From: Asterias amurensis
Taxonomy: Eukaryota; Echinodermata; Asteroidea; Forcipulatida; Asteriidae
Direction: 5' to 3'
Length of the DNA: 64,000 nt
Assembly: GCF_032118995.1 (NCBI RefSeq)
Contig: NC_092649.1
Span: 26,533,927 to 26,597,926 of the forward strand
Shown here: positions 33,126-45,289 of the stretch, piece by piece
Position numbering within the stretch: position 1 is the stretch's first letter
Layout of the letters: each line of letters starts with the position of its first letter
Position numbers and translations under genes: made by a program
Notes under the pieces: model-generated
Told to the model about the DNA's origin: nothing
The model's input: only the letters and a program-made list of their open reading frames with translations
The model's database searches: none

Positions 33126-35794
33126 GCGCGGTGAAAATTAATATTCTCTATCCCGGAGGCAATTTCCATCTAGATAAATTCATTCCAATGCTTAAGTTTG
33201 CACTACACATACCATACAAACAACTGTTGTAAAATTCATTATTGATAAGAAGGTCGGGTTTTTCAAAAAAAAAAAAAAACAGACAAATCCCAAAGCTTTA
33301 AACTGTGTGTGCATGTTCAATGAGTTGAAGAGCTGATGAAGCTGGAGGAGAACTTGCTTGCACAACAGCAACCAGACTTAGTCCAGGCAGACTTAGTCCA
33401 TAGTCCTGATGAGTAGTCAAGTCTGAGACTTGACTACTCATCAGGACTACGGACCCCCCCCCCCCTTACTGGTGTTAAAAGAATTTGTCTAAAAATAGTA
33501 TCAGAAAATAATTGTTGTTTGTCCCATCACAGATTAAGACGATGACCTTGGAGATGATTTACATTCTATCTTGAGGTGAAGATTGGACTGTGTGCCACTA
33601 TGATCCATCAGATGTTCAACAAACCATCCACCCTTACACCTTCTGTAGGCCTGTGAAGACATCTTGTGAGAGGACCATCTAAGAGGCCATGTTCAAATAT
33701 TAGGCTGCAGCTATATGGGTAAGTTTGAACAAACTCGCTTTAAAACTTTTCTTTGAAGGTTCACCCCACAAAATTTGGCAAAGGAGATAATAATCAATTA
33801 GGACCTGTGATGGTTTCAATTGGTTAATTTGAAAGAAAACATTATTTTCATCCTCTTGCTTTTTCAATCAACTCAATACAACCAGTCAGTGAACATTTTC
33901 ATTAGAACAGCAGTGAAGTTTTTTCGAAAAGGAATTGTTGAACCTCAGAAAGAAAAACAAAACCTTGGGCATCAGTCAGCATGTTCAATGAGAGGAAGAA
34001 CTGGCTGAAGCTGGAGGAGAATGTCTTGCCCACCACAGTAACAAGACTTGACACTTCCTTAGAATAATTGATCATACTGGCATCAAAATAGTTGCATACA
34101 AAAAAACTTGAATTTTTTAATTTTTTATTCCTAGATTGAGACGATGACCTTGGAGATGACAAACATCCACTCTTGGGGCTAATCAATGCTTTTTGGACTG
34201 TGTGCCACCATATGAAAAAGAGACGTGTTAATTCTAGCCAGGAAACTCTGCAAGTTCAAGTGATAAGGATGCTGTAACTAACTGCTGGTAATGCTTCTTG
34301 GACTGAGTCAAGCCCCCAGCTGAAGAAGGATGCCCCTTACTCTAGGCCCGGGGAGTTATTTCTGTTTCAAACTTGCTGCTGGGGCTATGGGTAAGTCTAC
34401 AAGTAGAGTTTCTCCATCAAAAATGGCAAAGGAGAACACTTTTCTGAACTTCCACCATTGAAGCCTTAAAATCATTGGCTGGAAAGAATAATTATAGATT
34501 TTTATATGGGGTTTATCACAGCCCGAAGGGTGTTTCAAAGCGCTTCTGATATTATTACCCTTGGCTATTATTTCATTCCTTACACCATCGGCTCCCAGCC
34601 TGGGGAGTATACAGCCAGTGCTGTGAGTAACTGCGCTCCAAGCTAATCATTCAAATAGTCCATCTCTGCTCTCAGTAGCCATTTTACACCTGGGTGGAGA
34701 GAAGCTTTTAACAAAAGTGGAAACAGCACAAGTTACCATATTTGGAATCATATTAACACAATACATTTCTCAAGTTTCAACAAGTCAACAGCATCATTGG
34801 ATGGGACAGCAACAACAATTTTTGTCCCAAGTAGGTCACGTAGGACAAAAAAGACTATAAAAAAATCAACAAAAACCTGGAATGGCTCGATGTTGCGCCA
34901 ATACGTTAAAGAACAGATGGAACTAGAGGAGAATTTTCTTGCTCATATGATAGCAACCAGAATGGACTTCTGAGCAGAAAAACTAGCCAGATACCAAAAA
35001 AACTACCAAAAAACTAACCTAAAAAAAACTACCAAAAAACTAACCTTTTTATCAAAAAATAACCTTCACCAATGTTTATTTTCTATCACAGGAACAGAGA
35101 TGATGACCTTGAATGATGACACATCCATTATTGAGGCCAATCAACGATTCTTGGACTGTTTGCCGCCTTCAAGAAAGACCAGTCAGGATGTTGAGGCAAC
35201 CAACACTTTTTGGACTGTGCCACCAAGGACTGTGTCAATTATCTAGCCAGATGACTCTGCTACAAAGTAACCAGTCAAGATTTTGAGGCAACCACTACTT
35301 TTAGGACTGTGTGCCACCAACTCAAGGATCATGACAATTATCTAGCCAGATGACTCAAACTCAAGTGAAGTTTGGATGTTGGGGAATGCTTTTTTAACTC
35401 TGCAGCTGAAGTACACAAAGTCTAGGTAGATGTCTATTTGTAACTGTATACAACTGTGTCAAGTGAAGCCAGATCTGAATTCGAACAAGCTGGATGATGG
35501 GGGTGGGGGACTAGCAGGATAAAAGACATTATTTACAGGCTGATAATGTATCAAACTATATACATTTTATGCATTTTTTTGTCAATCTCAATGTGGCTGG
35601 CATGTGTGGGGGGGGGGGGGGGGTGGGCAAGTGTTCTGAGGAATGGGGTTTTCCAGCCACCGCCCCTAACCCTCCCACCCGTCTGTTTAATACGCCACTG
35701 ATAGCTACAGTTGTCATGTTAGTCACAACACAAGCAGATCATAATAAACAAACCAAATTTTAGTCAAAGTTTTTTTTTTTGCTAGACCAGTTAA

Positions 35795-36176
35795 AGGAAC
35801 ACGTTGCCTTGGATCGGTCGAGTTGGTCTTTGAAAGACGTTTGTAACCGTTTTTTATAAAATGCATATGGGTAGAAAGATGTTGTAAAAGTAGAATACAA
35901 TGATCCACACAAACATGCCTCGAAATTGCGTGGTTTTCCTTTTACCTCGTCGACTAACACGTCGGCCATTTATGGGGGTCAAAATTTTGACTGCCATAAA
36001 TGGCCGACGGTGATAGTTCGCACAGTAGAAGGAAAACCACGCAATTTCGAGGCAAACTTGTGTGGATCATTGTATGCTACTTTTAAAACATCTTTCCAAC
36101 CATATGCGTTATATAAAAAACGGTTACAAACGCTTTTGTTTTGACCAACTCGTCCGATCCAAGGCAACGTGTTCCT
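35795..36176. mobile_element. 382-bp foldback MITE with TTAA duplication, R1 only
   Basis: Ends AGGAACACGTTGCCTTGG and its complement, and almost the whole element is one long inverted repeat centred on a cgtcggccattta hairpin. TTAA at 35,791-35,794 and 36,177-36,180. The empty single TTAA is intact in L (15,957-15,960) and R2 (52,260-52,263). Confidence 0.92.
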
Positions 36177-36646
36177 TTAAGCATATGGTGCATCATGTGC
36201 ATATATGCAATTGCTGATGCTGTTTCTCAATTTATGAAAATGTACCAGAGTTTGTTTGTTTTTTTTTTGGGGGGGGGGAGGTGGGTCCTATTCCACAGAG
36301 CTGCTCAAGTAGAGATACTACCAAAACTAAGAGTATGCTGGCCAGTCAATGATGGTGCATGAGACATAATAAACAATATTTTAATGGTGCTAGCTATTTT
36401 TTTTCCTTTCTATTTTCTGTTTTAAAGTGTTCTTGCATGGGCGAGACAATTTACTGTTTATAGGCCAACTTCTTTTCCACACCCAGGAGTAAATAGGCCT
36501 AGGTACTGCTAAGAGGCCGCAATGCACCCATTTGGTGCTCCAATATACTTGGAAAGATTTGAAATGGTGTCAGAAATGCCCAAGACCCAAATGAACTATG
36601 GTACAATGTGTATGTTCCTTGATTAAATGTTTATGTTTAAGCAACT

Positions 36647-36652
36647 AATAAA
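36647..36652 (+). terminator. Candidate poly(A) signal downstream of B gene R1
   Basis: AATAAA on the plus strand followed by aacttgtgtgtc, a GT-rich downstream element. It lies in an inverted copy of the A flank that follows the R1 copy of the B gene. Confidence 0.35.
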
Positions 36653-36880
36653 TGCTGAATTGTGCAACTTGTGTGTCAAATGTTTATTCTGTTTTATGTT
36701 TTAATTCCCCCCCCCCCGCACCCAAATAAAAGATATAAAAATATGGCAATTTTTATTATAATTTCCCTTTGAACACAAAACAATGCATTATACCATTAAT
36801 TGTCCTCTCAGCCTCAATTTGAACAAGATGGCTGACAGGCAATAATACAAGATGGCTGCCCTTAAAGTCTTTGTGACTAC

Positions 36881-37088
36881 TTAAAGGCGCTGGACAGCTT
36901 TGGTAACTGTAAAGACCCAGTCTTCTCACTCGGTGTATCTCAAATTGCATAAAATAACAAACCTGTGAAAATTGTTACTCAATTGGTCGTCAACGTTGCG
37001 AGAGCCTTTCACAGGTTTATTATTGTATGCGCATGTTCAGCAAGCGTGAAGATACGTATTTGACTATCAAAGGTACCCGTGCCTTTAA
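36881..37088. mobile_element. TTAA MITE at R1 end
   Basis: ~200-bp element between TTAA at 36,881 and 37,085, with a shortened relative in unit A (about 14,596-14,645). Followed by a G-run. Confidence 0.6.
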
Positions 37089-37368
37089 GGGGGGGGGGGG
37101 TATGTCAGGAAATGGATTATTTCAATCTTAGTCATATTATATACCATTAAACTAATCGTTTTTGAGATAATTGCCAAAAATCTGGAGTGGTTATGTTCTA
37201 TAACAAGAATAATCTTCATTTAGAATACACTATCTGAGAACCGTTATCGTGGTAACGCTTCTCAGATTCAAAGTTTGGGAGTAAACAATAGGTGATATAT
37301 TTATCCAATCATGAGAAAAACCGGTGCAATCCTGATAGCATCAGCTTTTGAGGACCGTTAGAACTGTA

Positions 37369-37384
37369 TAGCGCCCCCTTGTGG
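37369..37384 (-). promoter_or_regulatory. CTCF-like site
   Basis: Minus-strand CCACAAGGGGGCGCTA at the R1/R2 boundary. Confidence 0.55.
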
Positions 37385-37879
37385 TTGAAACTGACTAAGT
37401 ATGGTTCCCATTATGCATGCAATGCCACTACACGAAACCATTGAAAAGAACCTATCTATATAATGGCAATACGCTTTATTTTTTCCCTAGTGCTTTAAAG
37501 GGCAAGATTTATATACTTGCTCTCATTGGCTGGTGTCTGTATGCCTATAAGCTTCATTATAAACTTTTAGTTGCACACTTAGAGCATCGTTCATCATGAC
37601 GTGTACGCTTCATCACTTTTCCGCCAAGACCAGTTAGAGAATTCTACCTCCATGGTTGCTGTCCGCGTTTGAGTTGAGTCAATGATGTCAACGTGTTTTT
37701 TCAAAGGTCGGATAGTTTATATGGCTACTGCTAAAAGCTTGCATACCTGTGCACCATGAGGGGCATCAAAGAGCCTGGGGGATTTGATGTCAGTTCCCCG
37801 GTGCTTTATTTTTTATGCAGCCATTAGTTATAAATAACCACATAAATATAAATAATTTCAATATTATTACAACCAATAA

Positions 37880-38320
37880 TAATTACATGTAAAACAGATC
37901 CGGAGATGAGAACAATTTGACCCCAAAAACATTTTGATGGGGAAAAAACGCATGTGCATTATATGAATGCTTTTATAGGACAAGCACAAAATAATAGTTA
38001 AACCAGGACGCACTCAACACGTTCAAAAAAGCTATAGGTTAAGTAGTATACAAGTTTTCCCCTTTTACATGGAGAAACATTGGAAGCTTCAAAACCGCAT
38101 AAGGCGTTAATATGTATACAGTTCTTAATTAAGGGGGGGGGTGCAAGGCGGTACAGGTTTTTTTAGGGGGTGGGGTTTGGAACAGAGGGAAGGTGCAAGG
38201 AAGAGGGAGACGCATACTGCCCAGAAAGTACTAAAGGGAGGGGGGGGGGGGTTTGAGGGGTTTGAAAAAGGAAAACACATGTTGGAAAGGGTTGCAAAAC
38301 TCACTAAAAATGATGGCCCT
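37880..38320. other. R2-specific ~0.44-kb segment
   Basis: Interrupts sequence that is continuous in R1 (26,870-26,900). AT-rich, then G-runs near 38,132 and 38,240. An open stretch of 171 codons starts here but is driven by the G-runs. Origin unknown. Confidence 0.5.
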
Positions 38321-38630
38321 TTAATAGATGGCCCAAGAACATTGTTTTCAGATTTGCTTTTATCCCTCCGAAGGACAAAGTATCTTGCTCAAAAATACAA
38401 GACCGACGAACACCCCCCCCCCCCCCCCCGAACCCTCAACCCCACCCCCACCCAAACTCTGCTGGGATCAGAAACACAACAACGTAATGCAGATGAGCCA
38501 TTACCATCTGAGGCAGGCTTATGCATCATTGTGAAGTGGTTATCGAACTATCATACACTCAGAAAATCGGTACAACAATTCCGATATTATCATACAGTAC
38601 ATCAGATTTTGAAGCACCGTTACAACGGTC

Positions 38631-38646
38631 TAGCGCCCTCTTGTGG
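38631..38646 (-). promoter_or_regulatory. CTCF-like site
   Basis: Minus-strand CCACAAGAGGGCGCTA in the R2 module. Confidence 0.5.
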
Positions 38647-39660
38647 TTCAAACTGACTAAGTCTGGTTCCCATTTTGCGCTCAATGCTATTTATACAAAA
38701 AACGTTGAACGGAGCCTACCTATGTATTGCCAAGACGCAGTATTTTTTCCCTAGTGCAAAAAAGGCTAAGATTTGCATACATTGCTCTCATTGGCCGGCT
38801 TCTGTCTGTATGCGTTGAGCGGCAGTGTGCCGGGCCGTGGCGTTCGGAGGGAAGGGCTCGTGGGGGCTAGCGGAGCTCTGTCCCCCACAAGCGTGCACGG
38901 CCGACGCGGTCCCTGAATGCGGGAAAGAGAGGGTGGTTGGGCCCACGGCCGCCTGGGTATTAAAGGCAATGGATTGTGCATGTGGGACCAGCATTCTCAA
39001 CACACACATGCGGAAAAAAACAAACGACTTTGTTAAAAAAATTGACTATTGAGGTGGCCTATCGAAGTTGCAAGAAAATAGTGAAAGATACTCTTGATAT
39101 ACAAGTGTAATTCTGATTCCTCGGGCCAAAAGTCTTTTACGAAAATACTGACTTTAATTTCCTTTAAACAACGTTACTCCAGAGGAAGTCATTTCTCACA
39201 ACGTTTATATCAACAGCTCTCCTTTGCTAGTTTGCTAGTATATAGGGGTCCTAATTTTAGTAATAACAATATCAAAGTTTTCAGTGCCTTATTATTGTCC
39301 TTTTTGAGATAAAGGAGACACTATACAAGTGCATTGTTGGTTTGGGTGTAATACAGACAATTTAACCCAAACTTAACAGTGTTTATAGTATGGTGACGAC
39401 CATACCTCGAAACCAAGTTTCGACCACAGTAAAGAGGTCTCCATTCATTAAATTCTATCGGTCGCGTATTAAACCCCGTCAACTATGGCGTGTCAAACGT
39501 TGCATTATTCAATAATGTACAATATATGTGCGATGTTTCTCATATATATGCGATAATTGTCACATATGTGCGATATTCATTTGATGTATGCAATAAATGT
39601 AATATATATGCAATAAATGTAATATATATGCAATAAATGTAATATATATTCAATAAATTG

Positions 39661-39932
39661 TAATATATGTGCGATAAATTGTAATATATGTGCGATAAAT
39701 TGTAATATATGTGCGATAAATTGTAATATATGTGCGATAAATTGTAATATATGTGCGATAAATTGTAATATATGTGCGATAAATTGTAATATATGTGCGA
39801 TAAATTGTAATATATGTGCGATAAATTGTAATATATGTGCGATAAATTGTAATATATGTGCGATAAATTGTAATATATGTGCAATAATTTGCAATATATG
39901 TGCGATAATTTGCAATATATATGCGATAATTT
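39661..39932. repeat. 21-bp subterminal array, left arm
   Basis: About 13 units with core atatatgtgcgataaatt, decaying at both ends. No spacers, so not a CRISPR array. Confidence 0.95.
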
Positions 39933-42186
39933 TTATGTTTGATAATTTTGTAGTATATTATATGCGATCATTTGTATGCGATGTTTTGTGACGGTATACA
40001 TATGCGATAATTTAATATACATGTGCGATGTTCGTTCTTATATATGTGTGAAAACGGAATTGTGGGATATAGTATGGCTTCCTGTCCACTTGATCCCCGT
40101 ATCCGTAATGTTTTAGATCGGGCCAGACTATACTCTGGACGGTATAGTATGGTTCCTATGGTTCAATGAGATTGGCGTAGGGTTTATAGTGATGGTCAGG
40201 GTACGAGACTCGAGCAGCGTATTTCCGAAATAGCCAGCCAGCCGCGTATTCGGATAATAGAACACATACAGTACAGGGAGGTGACAAAATGTTGCATTTT
40301 GCTCAAATCTCTGAAGGTGAAGATCTGTTTTACTCGAACGAATTCTGCAATATTAGCATAATTTAGAATTTTTAATTGATAATATGTCAATTTCATAGCT
40401 TCACATGATTAAAAAATAATTTATAAAAAGTGAAAAACATTAACAAAACGTCAAAAAATGACCCGCAAACAAAAAGGCAAAAATTTTTATTTTGTATTTT
40501 TTGCATTTTTTAATAAATATGTCAAAAAATCATCACTGTGAAATACAAAACCATAACTTGAAAAGAATTTATACCCTTCGTTAAAACAAAACATTTAATT
40601 TGTAATCCAGAACTTTCAAGACTAATATAGTGGGCGTATCAAATTTTGGAGCTGGGTAAATTTGGTTCACTAACTAGTGGTTAATTAACCACAGTTATTC
40701 TGACGTCAATGTACATTCCGCTCAATTACATAGACGGTGGACTTAAACACAATTTGAAAAGAATTTGAACCCTTCGTTAAGACAAAAAGTTGCTTTCTTG
40801 TTCCAGAATCTTGAAGGAAGATAGACTGGACGTATCAAATTTTGAGCTGGCTAAATTGGTCAACTCTTATTGATTCTGCAATAAAAAGAAAATGTTTAAA
40901 GAAAATGTTTGTCTTATCGAAGGGTGTCACCACCTTTTGCTCGCGGCTGACATAACTATAAATGTGGTGACTAAGATTCCAAAAATTTGAAAAATGATTT
41001 TGCAAACAAGACACAGTTGAATTTTTATAGCACAACAACTTTTAAATTTTATTGACAACAATTAAAAATAATCAATCATGAGTGTTTCAGATAAAGCTCG
41101 GTAATTTACTATCTTTAACTGTTCTACAATTTAAAGTCACCTGGAAATAGAAGTGTTTTTCTTTCAAACATAAGAGTATATGCTTACGAACAATAAAACA
41201 ATTTATTTAGTAATTGATAAGACAAACATTTTCTTTTTATTGCAGAATCAATAAGAGTTGACCAATTTAGCCAGCTCAAATTTGATACGTCGTCTATCTT
41301 CCTTCAAGATTCTGGAACAAGAAAGCAACTTTTTGTTATAACGAAAGGTTCAAATTCTTTTCAAATTGTGTTTAAGTCCACCGTCTATGTAATTGGGCGG
41401 AATGTACATTGACAATGGCGTCAGAATAACTGTGGTTAATTAACCACTAGATAGTGAACCAAATTAACCCAGCTCCAAAATTTGATACGCCCACAATATT
41501 AGTCTTGAAAGTTCTGGATTACAAATTAAATGTTTTGTTTTAACGAAGGGTATAAATTCTTTTCAAGTTATGGTTTTGTATTTCACAGTGATGATTTTTT
41601 GACATATTAAAAAATGCAAAAAATACAAAATAAAAATGTTTGCCTTTTTGTTTGCGGGTCATTTTTTGACGTTTTGTTAATGTTTTTCACTTTTTATAAA
41701 TTATTTTTTAATCATGTGAAGCTATGAAATTGACATATTATCAATTAACATATCTAAATTATGCTAATATTGCAGAATTCGTTCGAGTAAAACAGATCTT
41801 CACCTTCAGATTTGAGCAAAATGCAACATTTTGTCACCTCCCTGTACTGTATGTGTTCTATTATCCGAATACGCGGCTGGCTGGCTATTTCGGAAATACG
41901 CTGCTCGAGTCTCGTACCCTGACCATCACTATAAACCCTACGCCAATCTCATTGAACCATAGGAACCATACTATACCGTCCAGAGTATAGTCTGGCCCGA
42001 TCTAAAACATTACGGATACGGGGATCAAGTGGACAGGAAGCCATACTATATCCCACAATTCCGTTTTCGCACATATATAAGAACGAACATCGCACATGTA
42101 TATTAAATTATCGCATATGTATACCGTCACAAAACATCGCATACAAATGATCGCATATAATATACTACAAAATTATCAAACATATA

Positions 42187-42505
42187 TTAAAAATTATCGC
42201 ATATATATTGCAAATTATCGCACATATATTGCAAATTATTGCACATATATTACAATTTATCGCACATATATTACAATTTATCGCACATATATTACAATTT
42301 ATCGCACATATATTACAATTTATCGCACATATATTACAATTTATCGCACATATATTACAATTTATCGCACATATATTACAATTTATCGCACATATATTAC
42401 AATTTATCGCACATATATTACAATTTATCGCACATATATTACAATTTATCGCACATATATTACAATTTATCGCACATATATTACAATTTATCGCACATAT
42501 ATTAC
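42187..42505. repeat. 21-bp subterminal array, right arm
   Basis: Inverted counterpart of the left array, with slightly more units. Open in several frames only because the period is a multiple of three. Confidence 0.95.
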
Positions 42506-43217
42506 ATTTATTGCATATATATTACATTTATTGCATATATATTACATTTATTGCATATATATTACATTTATTGCATACATCAAATGAATATCGCACATAT
42601 GTGACAATTATCGCATATATATGAGAAACATCGCACATATATTGTACATTATCGAATAATGCAACGTTTGACACGCCATAGTAAACAGCAAAAACATGTC
42701 CACCGAAAAGCATTAGTTTTGTAGAGTCCTCCATTAAAGCCCATTACTTTCCACCGTTTTGTTCTCCCATAGCCGATTTATGAATAATTAGGCCACCTGG
42801 AGTCTTGTTTTTACCAATCAAGTCCATTGATTGGTCAGTGGTCGCTGTGGAATGTCACCTCATCGAGGTCAGTCTTTATTATGCAAATTAGGAGGTTTGC
42901 GCTTTTTTTTCCTTGGCAAAATATCGTCTGCTCGGCATTTAACTCGTGTAGCGGACGACTGGAGGACTGCATGCTGTATCTCTGCTCTTCGTGGGACTTG
43001 GACGTCGCGTTTTCTGATGAACTTTACCTGTAAACTTGACGAAATTCTCACCATGGCCAGTCATATATACATTCAGAAACATTTAAGCAATAATTGTGCG
43101 CTTTTAGAACTAATTCTGACAGTCTTTATTGCAGATTTGGTCAAGTACACGGCAAGGAGAAAACATGTGAACCTCCTCGCATTTTTGTTAACGACAGACA
43201 ATGGTGACAGAAGTTTT

Positions 43218-43224
43218 TATATAA
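43218..43224 (+). promoter_or_regulatory. TATA box of B gene, R2
   Basis: TATATAA upstream of the R2 exon 1. Confidence 0.5.
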
Positions 43225-43316
43225 AACTGCAGTTCAGATTAAATTCACTGTTGAGTGCTTCAGTACATCTCGTGTGTTCCACGAAGTTAATTCCGACTAC
43301 AGACTTTATAAGCTAA

Positions 43317-43469
43317 ATGTTAACTTCGGTGTTGAGCTGCGAGGTGGCTGGGGATAACTCCGGTGAATCGCCGCGGAGACTGCAGGGTAAAACTTCACAA
43401 CCAAAGCCGAAAACAGACCATGGTCATTCAACGAAAGCCAAGGACACCGTTTCATTCAGCCGACAAAAG
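43317..43469 (+). CDS. First coding exon of B gene, R2 copy
   Basis: Third copy of the 51-codon exon with donor GTAAGG at 43470 and TATATAA at 43,218-43,224. Few residues differ from R1. A longer open stretch runs upstream from about 42,831, but it crosses the TATA box and is broken in R1, so it is not favoured as coding. Confidence 0.45.
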
Positions 43470-43788
43470 GTAAGGGATAGCCATTCTCATACATTTTCAT
43501 TCACTTAGCATGCTAAGAGGAACATCTCATATTTCTTAAACTTAATAACATGTCCCACTTGTAAATTATGTAATTAAGCATAGTTTAGAAAACTTTTTGT
43601 AGAGATATGTAAGGCCAACCTTGAGGTGTTAGTTCTCGTTGTGCTTTTCATGCCCTAAGCCCGGGGTGGACACATCCGTCGCAAAGGGGCCCTGCAACCA
43701 TGCCGTCCTATATAACCGCTCCAGCAGGCTGGCTGTCGGGGTAGACCTTGTAAACGGAGCAAAACTAAATTAAATATCCTAAATCTAT

Positions 43789-44867
43789 TTAGGTGTTCGG
43801 CCACCAGCCGAACAACTATTGTTATTGTTCTGTTTTTTTTTTTTTTTTTTTTTTTTTTTCTGCGTGTTCTTCTCCTCGAACGTTCTCGCGCGATTTTCGC
43901 AAAAACTAAAGCTTGTATGAACCTGAAACTTACCATATATGTTGATCTTAATGAGTAGACGAAACAGCAACATTTTTGGAATGATGACATCATTGATGAC
44001 GTCATTACGTTCAAAAAAACGCTAAAAATTGGAGAGTTCATATCTTGAGAACTACAAATGTCACACACAAGATATTTGGTGCATATAAAAGGTCTTGTAA
44101 TTAGCTACAAAAGTCGTGCACAACGTGACCTCATGTGACTTTTACTTCCGGTTGAAACCGGAAGTTCAAAATTTCAAAAGTTCATATCTCAAGAACTATA
44201 TATCATATTCGCAAAATTTGAATATCAGTTTGAAGATCAGTTATCCTGCTCAAACTTTTGCACAAACATAATGCCAGTTGAATTTTGCCTTCTGGTCGTA
44301 AAAGCGCGCGTTTGTGTTGACCTCCATTCATTACGCGTAGAAACCAGATAGTATCGCCATTCATGTATGTGAATGCTACTATTGTATTGTGGGTGTGTGG
44401 GTGTGTGTGCGTGTAGTTCATGTAGGCCTACATTGTATCCATGCTCTACGACAAAACAGCACTGCGTGGCTGTGGGCATTACGGGTTGTGTATACACATG
44501 CAGACTCCGTTGAAGGCGCGCGTAATTCAAATTCCACTACGCTGGGATTCGCCTCATCTTTCTTCGTGCGATTTTGAACAAAATGTTAAACTACTATGAA
44601 CTTGAAACTTATCATAAACATGAACCTTCATGAGTAGATGAACCCGCAATTTTTTTTTGGAATGATGACGTCATTGATGACGTCATTACGTTAAATAAAC
44701 GGTAAATAATTGAAAAATTCATATCTTGAGAACCACAAACACTACGTACAAGATTCTTTCACTACATGAAACCTCTTGTAATGTTCTACAAATGTTGTAC
44801 ACAACGTGACCTCATTTGACCATTCACCCGAACACCCTGAGTTTGTACACAAACTCTCAATTTCTAG
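43789..44867. mobile_element. 1.08-kb insertion with CRE palindromes, R2 only
   Basis: Absent from L and R1, which read a continuous tattatt tract here. Ends carry GGTGTTCGG and CCGAACACC. The inside has two diverged copies of a ~0.3-kb block (43,870-44,140; 44,550-44,830), each with TGACGTCA palindromes (43,997; 44,666; 44,678), and a T-run of about 30 near 43,829. No coding capacity. Confidence 0.7.
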
Positions 44868-45112
44868 TATTATTATTATTATTTTATTTTTTTACAATTC
44901 ATTGAAGAAACACTGGACCTCTTTCTAGAAAGTATAAGGCTCCCATGTAAATTGCTCAATACAAAAACACCAGAGAATTAGAGAAGTACAAATATTACTT
45001 GAAACCTTCCATGGTCCAGTGGTTAGGATTTTTATTTTATTTTTTTATTTTTATTGACAATTATTTTGTCACTTGAACTTATTTATTTGGTTTATTTTGT
45101 TGTTTTCCCCAG

Positions 45113-45289
45113 TCAGAGACAGTGAACAACTGAGGCAGCTGTTGGCGGTGGGCCAAAATGGTGAACATTTTGAGCTAGCCCAGCAGTGAGGTGAGCTCCA
45201 GTCCAATGAAGCTTCAAGAGCTATGGTGGGGCTGTTATCTATGGATGTGTGGTATGTGGACGTACATTGGAGTTCGCCAAAGGACCAAG
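45113..45289 (+). pseudogene. 177-bp exon-like segment, B gene R2
   Basis: Third copy; acceptor ttttccccag, donor GTAAAA, same in-frame TGA. Confidence 0.4.

Larger units (their letters stand above)
32640..35400 (+). repeat. Repeated exon-intron cluster, B gene R1
   Basis: Four related exon-intron units start at about 32,650, 33,530, 34,135 and 35,090. Exons of the last three begin near GACGATGACC or GATGATGACC and contain the word TTGGACTGTGTGCCACC or a variant. Introns share GTAAGTTT-type starts, a GGTTCAcc/aAATTTGgCAAaGGaGA block, and a block around GCTGGAGGAGAA before the next acceptor. Several units have stops in the expected frame, so coding is doubtful. Confidence 0.6.
26277..37310 (-). 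repeat. Right unit R1 (inverted relative to L)
   Basis: Inverted copy of L plus ~0.7 kb at its left edge, where it is tandemly related to R2 (26,277-26,900 matches 37,310-37,870). It lacks ~270 bp near 27,612 that both L and R2 retain, and carries its own 382-bp MITE at 35,795. Confidence 0.9.
39484..42680. mobile_element. 3.2-kb foldback element, R2 only
   Basis: Inverted arms of ~1.45 kb begin TATGGCGTGTCAAACG and end with its complement, around a ~0.3-kb loop (about 40,920-41,217). Each arm has an outer array of 21-bp repeats and an inner unique part. Flanks GTCAAC and GTAAAC (39,478-39,483; 42,681-42,686) look like a 6-bp target duplication with one change; L and R1 carry the single site GTCAAC. 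No transposase is visible. The layout resembles foldback (FB, sea urchin TU) elements. Confidence 0.92.

Noticed and set aside
14596-36940. A single giant transposon with ~10-kb terminal inverted repeats
   Set aside because: The arms contain their own older insertions and a gene-like structure, one arm is tandemly duplicated, and no target duplication was found. Segmental duplication fits better.
38141-38656. 171-codon open stretch in R2
   Set aside because: Composed of G-run and C-run translation plus the CTCF-like module; no counterpart frame in R1.
39540-39915. Open stretches of 112-163 codons made of HIYYNLS or QIIAHIL repeats, also at 42,096-42,624
   Set aside because: They are translations of a 21-bp satellite, open in several frames because the period is a multiple of three.
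39661-39932. Possible CRISPR-like array
   Set aside because: The units are contiguous with no spacers, in a eukaryotic foldback element.
42831-43316. 161-codon open stretch before B exon 1 in R2
   Set aside because: It spans the TATA box and is broken in R1 and L, so it is unlikely to be coding.
43655-44068. 137-codon minus-strand frame with a poly-Lys stretch
   Set aside because: The lysines come from a T-run inside the R2-specific insertion.
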